From NCBI RefSeq assembly GCF_035046485.1, contig NC_085138.1:5889409-5953408 (forward strand): a stretch of 64,000 nt of DNA, written 5' to 3'. Positions 36,331 to 48,197 of this stretch are shown here, one piece after another. Within the stretch, counting starts at the first letter, position 1. Each line of letters begins with the position of its first letter. This stretch comes from Aedes albopictus. Lineage: Eukaryota; Arthropoda; Insecta; Diptera; Culicidae. Position numbers and translations under genes: made by a program. Below the pieces are notes generated by a model. It did no database searches, was not told where the DNA came from, and saw only the letters and a list, made by a program, of their open reading frames with translations.

Positions 36331-37255
36331 GCCGGCTTGGTAGCTGCGCACGAAATCATTTACTTTAGGTTATAGTCATATGTCGATTATTTGTAAATGT
36401 TTTTATGGCAACTCGTTGTAAAAATAACTATAACTAGACTTTGGCTCAGTACCTATCACTCCGTTTCGGATTGTTATGGATATTGAGTGTGTTTACACCA
36501 TTAAAAATTCAAATCAAATACGTTCCTCAGCATGTCAACTAATTGGTCCTCAAATCAGAACCTCACGTTCCAATTGATACGATATCAAAGGCAACCTAAT
36601 GCCAATGTATCTGCTTCAATTGATTGAATTTTTCATTCGACCCATTCCAGCTATTAGAACGATTCCAGAATACCACCTGATGCAACCCGATTGCAAAAAT
36701 AGTTCTTTGATGGAACCGGAACAAAGCACTTGTTGTTCGGAATTCCAACAAATACAAAAAAGACTGGTAAGCTAAATTGCATTGTTAGCGTACTTGTCGA
36801 CGTCCTAGTCGTAGTCGTCGTCATGCCAATATCTCGTCTCGTAAAATCAAACTGCATTGCTCCCCAGGAACACGCTTGGTAACGAATAAAAGGGCACACT
36901 TCTCTGATCGCTGGCTGGCCGAAATGTTTGCCAAGATTGGTAAATGGTAACAATGAAAGTGGAAGCTGGGCGTGCTCCACCCGGAAGCAATCGTCCGCAA
37001 TGCTAAGAGCCAATTCCGATCAACGGCAGCAACAGCGGAACTACCTAATACAGAATGAAAATTTTATTCCCATACCATTAGGAAACGATTATTGGCCAGG
37101 GTGTGGAGGTACCTCAAGTGTACCTTCAAAATAGTAGCGGAGCAGGTTGAACCGGAACATGCGGAATGGAACCGATATCATGAGTGGAAATGTGTGTTTG
37201 GGGATGGAGGGTGAAATGCACCTTCCAAGAACTGTTCAATAACGTTTGCAACTAT
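36331..37255. other. low-repeat island with no confirmed gene
   Basis: Higher-complexity sequence with a short GTCGTAGTCGTCGTC tract near 36810. The 119-codon minus frame (36654-37013) has no recognised domain and overlaps a plus frame. No splice-supported exon found. Confidence 0.4.
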
Positions 37256-37680
37256 GTTTCATTTACTAACTCACTCATTGAATTATTAACCCACTACATT
37301 TCTCAAATACTAATTCATTCAATCATATTTACTCACACATTCATTCACTAACACGCTCACCAACTCACTACTTTACTAGCTCATTAGCTCACTCACTCAC
37401 TCACTTAATCATCTGCTCAATCACTTATGAACTCAATCACTAACCAATATTACAACTAACTATATCGCTAACTAATTAACTCACTAACTCACTGCAATAC
37501 TCACTATCTCACTACATCACTCACTAACCGGCAAATTTTCTTACTAACTCACGCACTTAGCTACTTACCTACTCATTAATGTATCAATTCACTCCATCAC
37601 TCACAAACTCGCACATTTTTTATCCACACATTCACTCACTAACAGACTCACTCACTCACTAACTCACAAACTTCTTATAT
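37256..37680. repeat. degenerate ACTC/TCAC simple-repeat array
   Basis: Runs of ACTCACTCAC and CTAACTCAC variants, repeated over about 420 bp. A sister array lies at 45230-46080. Confidence 0.85.
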
Positions 37681-37724
37681 TTACTAGGTTTAATCATTGC
37701 ATGACTTTATCATAAGTAACTTTA

Positions 37725-39246
37725 ATTGGCTTGTTTCGGTGATATGAATACTACTCAATAGAACCAAAAATATCGTCAAACAACATTTAACAGATCACGA
37801 CCACGACCTTTTTGTCTATCTAGAGATCGTAGTATTCATCTAACTATTATTGCCCTTTATTGCCTAGCCGTTCAACTGTAACCGTTTGTTACAAGTTGTG
37901 AGGTTTTTTTTTCGTGCTTTTGTTTTGTGTACAGTCACGTTTTTAGTACTAAGTGGTGTAGGATACTTGAAGAGTTAATAAATAAAAGAATTAGTAAGAT
38001 AAGTCAAGTTCTAAGATAATGTGAGTATGAATGTTAGTAAATTTGTTTAAATCGATCGATATCATTGAATGTAATTGAAACTGAAGGGTAAAATTGCATA
38101 CAAGCTGTAGGTACAACATAAAACGAGGAGTGGGTCGGCAGGCGTATCGCACTAAACAGGTGGCAACAACCCCCCAACTAATTAGCAAGGAAACAAGAAA
38201 GGGAAGAATGTACAATAGAGGTGGTTGAGTCGATTCCAAGAAGCGCCATTGCCTCACTTGGTAAACGGCGTTCATGTGCATAAGGAAGTTATAGAAGTGT
38301 CCGTAGTAAAATAACGTGAGTGGTTTTCGTCAGAGTGGGAGAGAAACTTGAATTCGTCAGATTTAGTTAATACTTAATCTATGACTTAAAACTAATGACT
38401 AGATAGTTGGAAAGTACGGTCAGTTAATGCCCCATTACCCTCACAGGACCTTTTTTACCTTTTATATAAATTCACCATCTTGCCTGGTCTGGCATCCAGG
38501 CCAGATTCGGACTAGTTGACTTCAGTTAACTTCGCATAACCCGTCAAGGATCATCGAGGACCTCTGGCCACGTCGGCTCGGTTACTCTGGTACCGTCCTG
38601 GGCCGCGTCGATAGCAGTCAAAGAGGGAAGACGCCGTATTGACCAACCCCCTCACGACATTGTATACTGTCGTCAACGTAGTCACCAGATAGCTAGTTCT
38701 CCAGTCTAGCATCGGCGAGCACTCGCTGAACTCTAGAGAATCGTCGGATGCAGTAAGAAGGAGAAGTCGTACCGGTACGTGAATAGTATTTTCTATAATA
38801 ACCCACACCCACACAGAACAAATAGCTCGCAATACACAAAATACAACCCTTAATATTCGCCATAGATTAGTTTGACTCAATAGTCCAGTTTCAAATAAAT
38901 TCCAAGATATTCCTCCAAACTCAATCTTTCAATCCACATTTGTAATAGTGCTAGTCAGGTTACCGTACGCAGCACACCTTGTTCGTGTAGCCCCTCAGCT
39001 TACCCGGTAGGAAGCCGACCCTGAGACCCAACTCGAGGGGTCTCTTGTTACTGAGAGATTGCCTGGTTTTAGAATAGTTACACAACATCGTCATTGTGGT
39101 TGTGTTTTTCAGCAATGGCCCTCTGTTAATCTCAATTTCTGTTCAATTTCTCTTACCGCGCTTGCGTAGCTAACAATCGTATTCTTTCATTACTTTCCTT
39201 ACTCTCTCGTACTTCGAGAAGTATTCATATCACCGAAAAAACTCAA
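37725..39246. mobile_element. possible TIR element, ~1.5 kb
   Basis: Inverted near-matches of about 30 bp lie at 37725-37760 and 39212-39246. Both share TTCGGTGATATGAATACT, with TTAATTG-like outer bases. No transposase frame. The 109-codon minus frame (38551-38880) lacks a recognisable domain. No clean TSD could be assigned, so the element call is tentative. Confidence 0.45.
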
Positions 39247-39250
39247 TTAA

Positions 39251-39430
39251 GGTAATACGGGACGCCGTGTTATTTTTCCTATCTGTCGTCTCTTTCTAAC
39301 AATGGTAATCTATTTCCATCGATCAGAAGATGCTGAAAAACAATCAGCACAAGTACTGCAAGTGAGCATACACAATAATAAGTTTTTGTTACAAATTATT
39401 AAGTAGAATCTGTATTTTGTAACAAAAACA
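39251..39430 (-). repeat. truncated relative of the TTAA-flanked element
   Basis: Starts after TTAA with GGTAATACGGGACGCCGTG and carries CTTTCTAACAATGGTAATC and GCAAGTGAGCATACACAA, matching the complement of 6913-7159. The far end is lost near 39430. Confidence 0.6.
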
Positions 39431-39817
39431 CGGAGACAAATTTCGTTCGTTTGAAACAAAAATACTCATGTTTATTCGGTAAACTGATAAAATATGTAAA
39501 ACTAAAATATTAAATTTTAAAACAAACTCAATTACATATTGATTTCTACAATACCCATTGAAGAGCCCCCCGTTCCGCCGTCGAGAACATAAACAAAACT
39601 CTCAAGCTCCAGCTGCATCACCAAACAAGATTTCCTCTTGCAAAAAAGGCAAGTTTCACCAAAAGTTTCCACGAAATCCCATTGATTTCGGGAGCGTATG
39701 TTATCTACATGATGTTGGCATTGAAAGTGCCACGCGGGAAGTAGATTTTCCTAGAGAAGGAAATAATTTTGTAAATTTAATTGGAAAACAAATATTTCCG
39801 TAGGGCCGACCTGCCAC
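39431..39817. other. anonymous intergenic sequence
   Basis: Frame 39558-39803 (plus, 81 codons) has no recognised domain. Nothing else supported. Confidence 0.4.
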
Positions 39818-41305
39818 AAAAAAAAACCCAGATTTATCCACATAGTGGTGATAGTGCCTTTCTCGTCGAATATGTACTCATGATCTTTCCATCGACGCAA
39901 TCAATCTTGCCTTAGAGTCAGTGATCAAATCTCTGTGCTTTGTTAACGGACGAGAAGGAGGAAATGCTCATAACAGCGATCTGGAACTGTGCCACCTAAG
40001 AATTTCTGAATCATGAGAATACTTTATTTAGAAAATCAAGAATTTTATCAAGGGCATCATCGAATTGGGGTAGGTACTTATTCCGACGTTAGGTTCAACG
40101 TATGGGCAGAGCTGAAAGTATCAGTACCTTCTGACTGCTTGACCACCTTTACTGGAGGCTGATTCATACCAAGATGACAATTACTACCAAGGATTAAACT
40201 TTTTTCACAGATCACTTTGACAAAGTTTGATCTGCACACTTTATACTATATTTTATTATAATTGGTTACAAAATTCATGTAGAATTTGTAATGTAGTAAT
40301 TTGAATTGCCAATGCTATATCACATTCAAATATCAACCATATTACAGAGCTCGCCCTCCAGTCGCATCAAAATTTTGCGCAGTAATTGTAGACGCAAATA
40401 AAGATTTAAAAGAATGTTCCGGGCTGATGCGCTTAAATTTTAATTTTTCCATACAACGTTGATCCATCCTACTGTAAATTTACGTCTCAGGAATCTAAAA
40501 TGGTGGGATTTGATGAGATCGCTTTAATTTTTTTTTAGGTTTTTGGTTCTCTTACACATATCTATCGCTTGCATTAATTTAGTTCACTTTCGTAATCCCG
40601 CTAAAGCACCCAACGCTGCTTCTGCAACACCACCCGTAGCCTCTTATTTAGTCTGAGTCTATTTTGTATTGCTTACGAGACCCCCGGAAATGATTCCGGA
40701 ACTCTACCGGTATATTTAAATGTGATCTGAGTTTATGAAAACTGTTAATCAGGTTACCCGGAACTAAAAACATTACCGGTAGTAACTTCTGTGGACTGTG
40801 CCTATTTTCTTATTATCCATGCATCAGGTTACTGATGAAAAAGTATTTTGATGTACCGCAAGCATGGGTTTGATTCACTTTTATGTATGTCCACTTCCAG
40901 TGGGACACCCTTAATCGGTTCCGGAAAATTTACATGGTTCATTTTTACATTTGATCAGTTCCGGTGGGGCTCCTGAAACCGGTTGTGGAATACTATCGGT
41001 GGTCTCTAACGTAATCTGAGCTGATTTTATTAAAAACCTTTCATCAGCTTATCGAAAAAACTGCGATTTGATGAAGTGCATGCATGGAGTTCGGTTCCCT
41101 TCTACATTTGACCACATCCAGAGGGCCACCGGGAACCGATTCCGGGACACTACTAGTTTTCCCAAGCATGATCTGAGACATTTTTTTGGTAACCGTTCAT
41201 CAGGATACCTTAAAAGCCATTTGATGTGTCGCGAATATTTTTTTTGGATCTCTTTTACATTCGGCCACTTTCAGCGAGACACCTCGAACCGATTCCGGAA
41301 CACTA

Positions 41306-42047
41306 CACGCAGAGAAATTTCATCTTATTGAATTAAAAAAAATATATTTTTGAAGCTCATTTTTGTTATAAATAGACTTATTTTTGAATTCTACAATTTT
41401 ATTTTGTTCATTTAACTATAAAATTTGTTGTTTTCAATATGACAGCTGAACGAGACAAAAATTGTAAATTTAAAAAAATATTTTTTGTTTGAAATACTTT
41501 TTTATTTTTGATTCTAAAAAAATATTGTAAATCCAAAAAATGTTCACGTCTAAATGGCAGGCAGCTGACACACTATAGAATGCAACTTTGTAAGTGCCAT
41601 CTATCAAATTTTGAGCGTTGTTGGCACCTCCAACCATAGAGGAAAATCACGCTAACCGATAATTTATGATCATGTTTTGGCAATATCGGAAAGCGTCAAG
41701 CGTCCATAACGTAGAAAGTGATTCACATTTAATGATAAATTTTCAAGAGTAGTTGTGGCTATAATGAACAACGCGCGATAATTCATCAGCATTCCACGAG
41801 TGTGTGTATTCGATTCCCGCTTGGAATCATTGTTGTTTTGCCAAAACATTAAAAAAATTGTAAATTCAACAAAAAATTTCTTTGTAGATGTTGACAGCTG
41901 ACTTTTTAAAAACAACAATTTTGATTATTAAACCAAAAAATATTTATTTTTGAAATCAAAAAATAAAATTATCAGCCGGGGAACGATAATTATTTTTGTT
42001 GTTTTTACACAGGATTTTTTTTAGTTTAAAAAAGATTTTTCTGCGTG
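41306..42047. mobile_element. MITE-like element, 742 bp, TA-flanked
   Basis: Termini CACGCAGAGAAAT and the complement of CACGCAGAAAAAT are flanked by TA (41304-41305, 42048-42049). Removing it and one TA restores a normal GGAACACTATCAGTAG join of the host ~150-bp unit. AT-rich and non-coding. Confidence 0.88.
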
Positions 42048-42927
42048 TATCAGTAGTTTCCAATGTGAGCTTAGCCTTGGGCTTAGCTTATTTTCTTGCG
42101 TACAAGTTATCGAAAAGGCCACGATTTGATGTGTTGCATGTATGAATTAGGCTACTTCCGGCGGAACACCAGGAAGCGGTTCCGGGATGCTACCGGTTCA
42201 GATATGATCTGAGACTATTTTCCTGTTTACCGTTCCACAGGTTATGGAAAAACGGCGATTTGATGTGTCGCATGCATGGGTTTGGTTCATTTTTATATTT
42301 GGCCATTTCCGGCGGGATACCCAGAACCGGTTCCGGAACACTACTGGATCAGATATGGTCTGAGACTATTTTCCTGTTAACCATTCATCAGGTTACAGAA
42401 AAAGCAATGATTTGATGTGTCGCATGCATGGGTTTGTTTCACTTTTACATTTGGCCACTTCCAGTGGGACACCCGGAACCGGTTCCGGTATGCTACCAGT
42501 TCAGATATGATCCGAAACTATTTTCCTGTCTACCGTTTATCAGGTTATTCAAAAGCTGCAATTTGATGTGTCGCATGCATGGGTTTGGTTCACTTTTACA
42601 TTTGGCCACTTCCAGCGGGGCACCCAGAACCGGTTCTGGAACACTACCGGTTCAGATATAGTCCGCAACTATTTTCCTGCTTACCATTCATCAGATAATC
42701 GAAAATGCCGTAGTTTGATGGGTCGCATGCATGGGTTTGTTGCAATTTCATATCTGACCCCTTCCTGGGGTACCGGTCCGGAGCACCCAAATGGCCATAA
42801 CTCCGGAACGGCTGGACCGATTCAAACCATTTTCAATAGGAAACAATGGGACAATATTCCGCGTCGATTGAAACCAAAAGCGTTGAAATCGGATGATATT
42901 TACTATCCAAAAGTGAGGTGACATTTT

Positions 42928-42988
42928 TGTACACATACACACATACACACGCACACACATACATACACACACACATACATACACACAG
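42928..42988. repeat. (CA)n microsatellite in copy B
   Basis: Interrupted ACAC/ACATAC tract, homologous in place to 12027-12081. Confidence 0.9.
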
Positions 42989-43120
42989 ACATCATCTCAA
43001 CTTGTCGAGCTGAGTCGATTGGTATATAAGACTTGGCCCTTCGGGGGTTCTATCGAAATTTCATTTTTGGAGTGAACATATAGCCTTTCGGTACACCTTG
43101 GTGTACGAGAAAGGCAAAAA

Positions 43121-43836
43121 CAAAAATTTTTACATTTGTTTCTAACAAACCAGTCAGAAGATACATGTTTGTTTCAAAAATGGATTGAATTTGCTTCAAA
43201 TGTGACGTTCGATTTGCTCCAAACAGTTTTATTTTTGTTGCCAGAACAAATTGACAATTTATTTGAGTTTACCTGAAATATTTTTGATGGAACCATGCTT
43301 TTTTCTGCGTGAACTTATTATTGTGTATGCTCACTTGCGGTGCTTGTGTGGTGATACTTTTACCGGTGGTTCATCATCCGTAGTGATTTTCGTAGTCCTC
43401 AGGACTGAGTGCTGCAAGTTTCGTGAACAGTAGTGCTTTCGCTGCCGGGTTCGGTTCGGTCAGTTTCTGTATCGTGTTTGAAAGCAGCCAGCCTATAGAG
43501 AAAAAGAAGTGTATTTTCACCACTCGCCGCTGGTGAACCGTTTGGTGCTGTACCACCCAGACATCAACTTTGATTGGAGGATTTCGTGGGTTTTGTAGTA
43601 TGAAGTGATCCAGAGACTTTTGTGTTGGGTCAAATATGAAATGACGGGTGGTGTTTTTGGAGATTTAGTGAGTTAGTGCAAATATCCTGTGCGCGAGTTT
43701 TGGTTTGACCGCATCGGATGCGTCTTCCTCATAGTGACGTATCCACGTACATCAAAATCAACCAGGAGTTACAGGTGGATCCGGTTATCAACATTGGGCC
43801 ACGGGACGTCGCAAGTTCCATTCCTCAAGCGAATTC
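43121..43836. other. low-repeat stretch, possible 5' region
   Basis: Contains a fragment of the TTAA-family core (TGCTCACTTGCGGTGC near 43325) and then about 500 bp of less AT-rich sequence. A TCAGTTTC initiator-like motif lies near 43458. No downstream promoter element or TATA box was confirmed. Confidence 0.3.
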
Positions 43837-43858
43837 ATGGATGAGTTAAGAAAATTCG
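43837..43858 (+). CDS. candidate first coding exon (speculative)
   Basis: ATG opens MDELRKF plus one base, then a splice donor GTGAGA at 43859. The low-repeat sequence upstream could be a 5' UTR. No partner exon is visible in the window, and 22 coding bases are too few to judge by content. Confidence 0.15.
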
Positions 43859-44207
43859 GTGAGAACGTTTCATGCTTAATTTTTCATTTTAACATTCATT
43901 TATACCATACCATACCTTATTTCATATATGTATCTCAATCTCGGAGCGTTTGGTACGGTATGTCCACGCATCCTTCCTCCCCTGTAGATTCGAGAAGTGA
44001 TCCGATTTAAATAAATGTTCATTGAAATCGAATCATTTCAAAGAATCATCTTTGCGGTAAACGCTACGCAGTAGGCCTGGCCGCTTTGATGCTTGTGTCA
44101 TATCTTCGATATGCTGCAATCATCAATATTGACAAGAAAAATAATCGGGTGTAATCTAACCTGATTATTTTCCAGGATGCTTTCTTGTACTGGCTGTGCA
44201 TGTGTTA
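43859..44207. other. anonymous sequence
   Basis: No gene or element recognised. Would be intronic if the upstream candidate exon were real. Confidence 0.35.
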
Positions 44208-44230
44208 GATTAGATTAGATTAGATTAGAT
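44208..44230. repeat. (TTAGA)n microsatellite
   Basis: Four and a half copies of the pentamer lie directly beside the TA foldback insertion. Confidence 0.85.
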
Positions 44231-44233
44231 GTA

Positions 44234-45154
44234 CAGGGGATAGACAAAATGATCGGGACAGGCAAAATTTTCCCTTCTCAAAAAATATTCAAATAGCTGT
44301 AACTTTTCGAAAAATGCATCAAATATTCTCAAATTTTTACTGTAAGTGGATCAACTAGATGTGTATCAGTGGACAAAATTTGAAACAGATCGGACTATTC
44401 TGCACGAAGTTATTAAGGTTCTAGAAAAAGGTATATTTATCCGATAGCCAACTTTGAGCTGTTATATCTCTGGATTCAATGAACCGAATGCAATGAAATT
44501 TTGACCATTTATGACTTATATAATGAGCTTTGAAAAACTTTTGACTTAAATTAAAATTCTTAACACGGAAGAAAATTATAACGATTAGACTATTTTTCTA
44601 ATAAAACACCAAATTTTCCTTAATTTCAACATCGTTCCAAAATTCAAGATGCTAATTATAGTTCATTTATATTCCCTCCAATTATCTTGAATATAAATAT
44701 GTTTTGAATGAAAGTAACAACATAGCCGACAATTCATTGAAAAAGTAATGGGATGCATATTAAAAATGAACCAATTTACTAAAAAATCATAAAATAAATG
44801 AAATCGTTATAACTTTTTCTCTTGTGAATAATTTCAAGTTGTGTCAAACGTTTTTCAAAGCTCATTATATAAGTCGTAAATGGTCAAAATTTCATTGCAT
44901 TCGGTTCATTGAATCCGGAGATATAACAGCTCAAAGTTGGCTATCGGATAAATATACCTTTTTCTAGAACCTTTCTTACTTCGTGCAGAATAGCCCGATC
45001 TGTTTCAAATTTTGTCCACTGATACACAAATAGTTGATCCTCTTACAGTTAAAATTTGAGAATATTTGATGCACTTTTCGAAAAGTTACAGCTATTTGAA
45101 TATTTTTTGAGAAGGGAAAATTTTGCCTGTCCCGATCATTTTGTCTATCCCCTG
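44234..45154. mobile_element. long-armed TA foldback element, copy A, 921 bp
   Basis: Ends CAGGGGATAGACAAAATG and its complement with TA on both sides (44232-44233, 45155-45156). The inverted arms reach about 355 bp each, around a ~200-bp centre. A TA duplication with CAGGGG ends fits a Tc1/mariner-type non-autonomous element. No transposase. Confidence 0.9.
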
Positions 45155-45156
45155 TA

Positions 45157-45225
45157 TGCTCACTTGCGGTGCTTGTGCTGATTGTTTTTCAGCAATTTTC
45201 CCCAACCGTTCCGTTCGCCCTCAAT
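45157..45225 (+). repeat. fragment of the TTAA-family core
   Basis: TGCTCACTTGCGGTGC followed by TGATTGTTTTTCAGC, as in 6913-7159; ends not preserved. Confidence 0.5.
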
Positions 45226-45229
45226 GTTA

Positions 45230-46080
45230 ATTTTATTATCACTAATTCCTTGACTTACTCGCAAACTCACTCACTCATTTACTTGTCAGTTCACTGCATA
45301 ACTTATTTACTCACTATATCATTCACTTTCTCACTAATTCTCTCATTTATTCATTAACAGGCTCACTCCCTAACATGGTTACTCATGAACAGACTCACTC
45401 ACTTTTTCCGTGGCTCAATAATTTACTCATTTATTCACCCATTTGTTGTAAACCCTATTATAGCTACAGAATCCATCTAATAGTTAGGTAGTAGTGAGCT
45501 TGTAAATCTAAATAATTGTACGCACACATAATGGATTATGACCTTGGCAACTTTCACCACACACTCTCCCTCATACAATCTCTTCATGGGAAAACAATGC
45601 CTTTTGTTATGTCTGCTATAAAAGACCATGCGTCCCCTTTGGTCGGTCTCTTTTGCCAATCGACCACGCTGTGAGTATGTATAGTGAACCAAGTGTTTAG
45701 CAATAAATTAGAGAATAGAAGAAGTTCGTTGTTATTCTTTCCGCGCGACATTACACCATTCTTACTAACAATGAATACTACTTCCTAACAATAAATAAGC
45801 ATTCATTAATTCACTAACTCACTAGATCACTCGCTCACTCAGTCATATACATATATTCACTACTTAGCTCATTAAATCACTTAATCACTCATTTGTTTGA
45901 TTTTGTTTTGTTTATTCACCAACCCACTAAATTACTAACTTACTTACTCACAACTCACAAACTCATCTATTAACTCACTCATTTTGCCATAAACGCGCTC
46001 TTTAACTAACTTACTCACTCACTTATTACTTATAACTACACTTATTACTCATTCATTCAGTCGCTCATTAATTTTCTGCA
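45230..46080. repeat. degenerate ACTC/TCAC array with a unique insert
   Basis: Simple-repeat stretches at about 45235-45445 and 45790-46080 flank about 340 bp of unique sequence. The minus frame in that insert (45477-45692) has no domain. Confidence 0.75.
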
Positions 46081-46094
46081 TACCCTTCTCTACT

Positions 46095-46245
46095 CTGGCC
46101 ATGGAAGAACCATGAGCACGACGATGTTGCTGTGTGGCTACTGTTCCTTTTTCAGTCCTGTTGTGGTTTCATTGTCGAACTCATGACCGTCCGCTTATGA
46201 AGCGAACGTGTGGTCACTGCGCCACAGGGCCCCGGCACCATTAAA
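46095..46245 (-). mobile_element. tRNA-derived SINE fragment
   Basis: On the minus strand GGCCCTGTGGCGCAGTGACC and CGTTCGCTTCATAAGCGGAC form an A-box-containing tRNA-like head, followed by GGTCATGAGTTCGACA in place of a B box. The same head type is at 59170-59293. Boundaries approximate; no TSD found. Confidence 0.55.
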
Positions 46246-46259
46246 GATTTGTTGGCATT

Positions 46260-46985
46260 GAATCCGAATGGGGGTTTCTCTGGAGCGTTTCAAGGGGGTC
46301 ACAGTAAGTTTCATTAGGTCTCAGGACGTTTAAGGCGATCTCACGGTCACCTCTGGGGTTTCAGGGGTTGCAGAGGAGTAGAGATGCTTCAAGGGATCTC
46401 AGAGGGCTTCAGGGAAGTTCCAGAGAATCGCTGGGTCGTTTCAGGGGATTTCGGGGATATTCAAAGGAGTCTCACGAACGTTTCAGAAGTTTCCAGGGGG
46501 CACCAGGGAGTCTAAGGAGCGCTTCTGGGGCAGTTCAGAGGACTTTATGGGGGTTCCAGCGGGCGTAGGAGTGCCTAAAGAAGTCAGAGAGCTTCACAGG
46601 GATTTTAAGAGGTCTCTGGAGTGCTTCATTTAGCGGGTCCCATGGAGTTTTTGGAGAATTCCAGGGAGCCTCAGGGATACTTGAGAAAGTCTCATGGGAT
46701 CTCATGGGGCATGTCTGGGGCATGGGGCATCCAGTGAATCTCAGGGGCGCTACATAGAGTTTGAGGGGGTTCCAGGGGTTGCTACGTTTGAGGGCGTTTC
46801 AGGGACCCCAGATGGGGTGCTTTAGAGTCTCAGGGGAGATTTAGGAGGTCTCAGGTGGTTTCAGAAGGATTCCAGAGAGTCTCAGGGGCGTTTTAGAGGA
46901 TCTCACGGACCTTTTAGGGGTATCATGGGCGTTTCAGGAGTACCATAGGGTCTTTTGAAGGTTTCAGAACACTTTAAGGTGGTTT
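46260..46985. repeat. GGTTTCAGG-type array
   Basis: Dense TTTCAGG(G)G, TCTCA(G/C)GG and TTCCAGGG units over 700 bp; frames on both strands are repeat translations. Confidence 0.75.
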
Positions 46986-48195
46986 AGGGCACAGGTTTTC
47001 AAATCGTGCACCGCGGCTCTTCAAAAAGTTTACCTAGTTTTTCACATTTATTGCCTGTTTAATGAATCATTCGAAAAAATGATAACAAGGGATTCATGGC
47101 AAAACCATAGTTAGGCGCTACAAGGGATCACGAAAAATATTTCCATAGTTCACGCCGACGATGTTGCCTTAATGTATAAAGGAATCAAGCAAGAACCACC
47201 TCGGCTGTTCGCGAAAAATGATGGGAGCAGTCTACCATATTTTACCCAAGCACTCGCCATGGATACTCACAGGCATCGTACAAGGGATCTGCAATGCATC
47301 TCCAGTAACTTTGCTAAAAATTTATCAGGAGCTTTTATGTTTTCGAGGTTTTGCATACATCTGTCACTGCTCTTCAATTCATTTCACCAATAATTCTACA
47401 AATAACTTATTTATTATTTTCAAAGGAATCTTCCTCCGAATTTACCAGAACACCTCGAAGGAATTTAAGTGGATCTTTCAAACATCTTTAATACTTCACA
47501 CTTGTCATTGATTTCTCCAGAAATCCAGTAATAGTACTGAGATTTATCCTGGTCCTGGTCCTTAATGGTCTTAACAATAATATTACCATAAGCCTGCTCA
47601 GGATCTCCCACAGTATTTCGAAAGGGTTTGTCTAGAAATTTCCAAAGATATTCTCAGCAAGAAAATATTTCAACTCGCGAATTCAATTGCGACGATAATG
47701 AAAAAAAAAGTGTATTATACGGTTCACTGCTCAGGTGTCTCATGAGCATTTCAAATCCTTAAAATGCAATTCTGTAAGTAGTTTTTGGAAAGATGAAACT
47801 TTTGAAAACCTTTACACATCCTTGAGGGATTTCATAGAAAAAAACTTGTATAAAAATATATGAAGGATTTTTTTAAATGCTCCAATCAGTTTCGCCAGAA
47901 ATTTCTCAAAATTTCACTAGAATTTTTCAAAACATTTCACTAATAAGTATCAAGGAAGAATTTTGCCTAAGAGTTTTATGAAGAAATGTCTACATAAATT
48001 TTGCGATAATTTTACAATTCATTAGTACTGAAATTATTATTGGGATCTAGTCATGGATCTAGTCTAGCCGTCAAGTTGTGTCCACCCTAATTATGTCTAG
48101 AGATAGTGCTCGAGATTCAAATATGTTTTTTGCAATTCCTATTAAACTTGTTTTATACTTGCAATTGTAGTCACAACAGCTTGCTTTACTTCACT
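46986..48195. other. anonymous sequence with weak array remnants
   Basis: 47400-48000 shows sparse GGAATCTTCC/AGAAATTT-like units of the large array family. Two plus frames (47172-47393, 47218-47511) show no domain. No gene supported. Confidence 0.4.
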
Positions 48196-48197
48196 AT

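Larger units (their letters stand above)
39818..43120 (+). mobile_element. ~3.3-kb composite repeat element, copy B
   Basis: Same architecture as 8886-12213: CACATAGTGGTG then GTGCCTTTCTCGTCG at the 5' end, diverged ~150-bp units with GCATGCATGGGTTT and ACCGGTTCCGG, an ATAACTCCGGAACGGCTGG segment, a (CA)n tract and the terminal stem-loop ending ACGAGAAAGGC. It holds a 742-bp MITE at 41306-42047, so copy B is shorter than A outside that insertion. Confidence 0.75.

Noticed and set aside
37256..37680. CRISPR-like or telomeric array
   Set aside because: Units are only 4-10 bases, with no spacers, and the organism is an insect; it is a simple ACTC repeat.
38551..38880. 109-codon minus frame with hydrophobic start, possible membrane protein
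   Set aside because: No recognised family, no upstream promoter or polyadenylation evidence; lies within the possible TIR element.
44208..44230. Telomere-type (TTAGG)n repeat
   Set aside because: The unit is TTAGA, only four copies, and it is interstitial.
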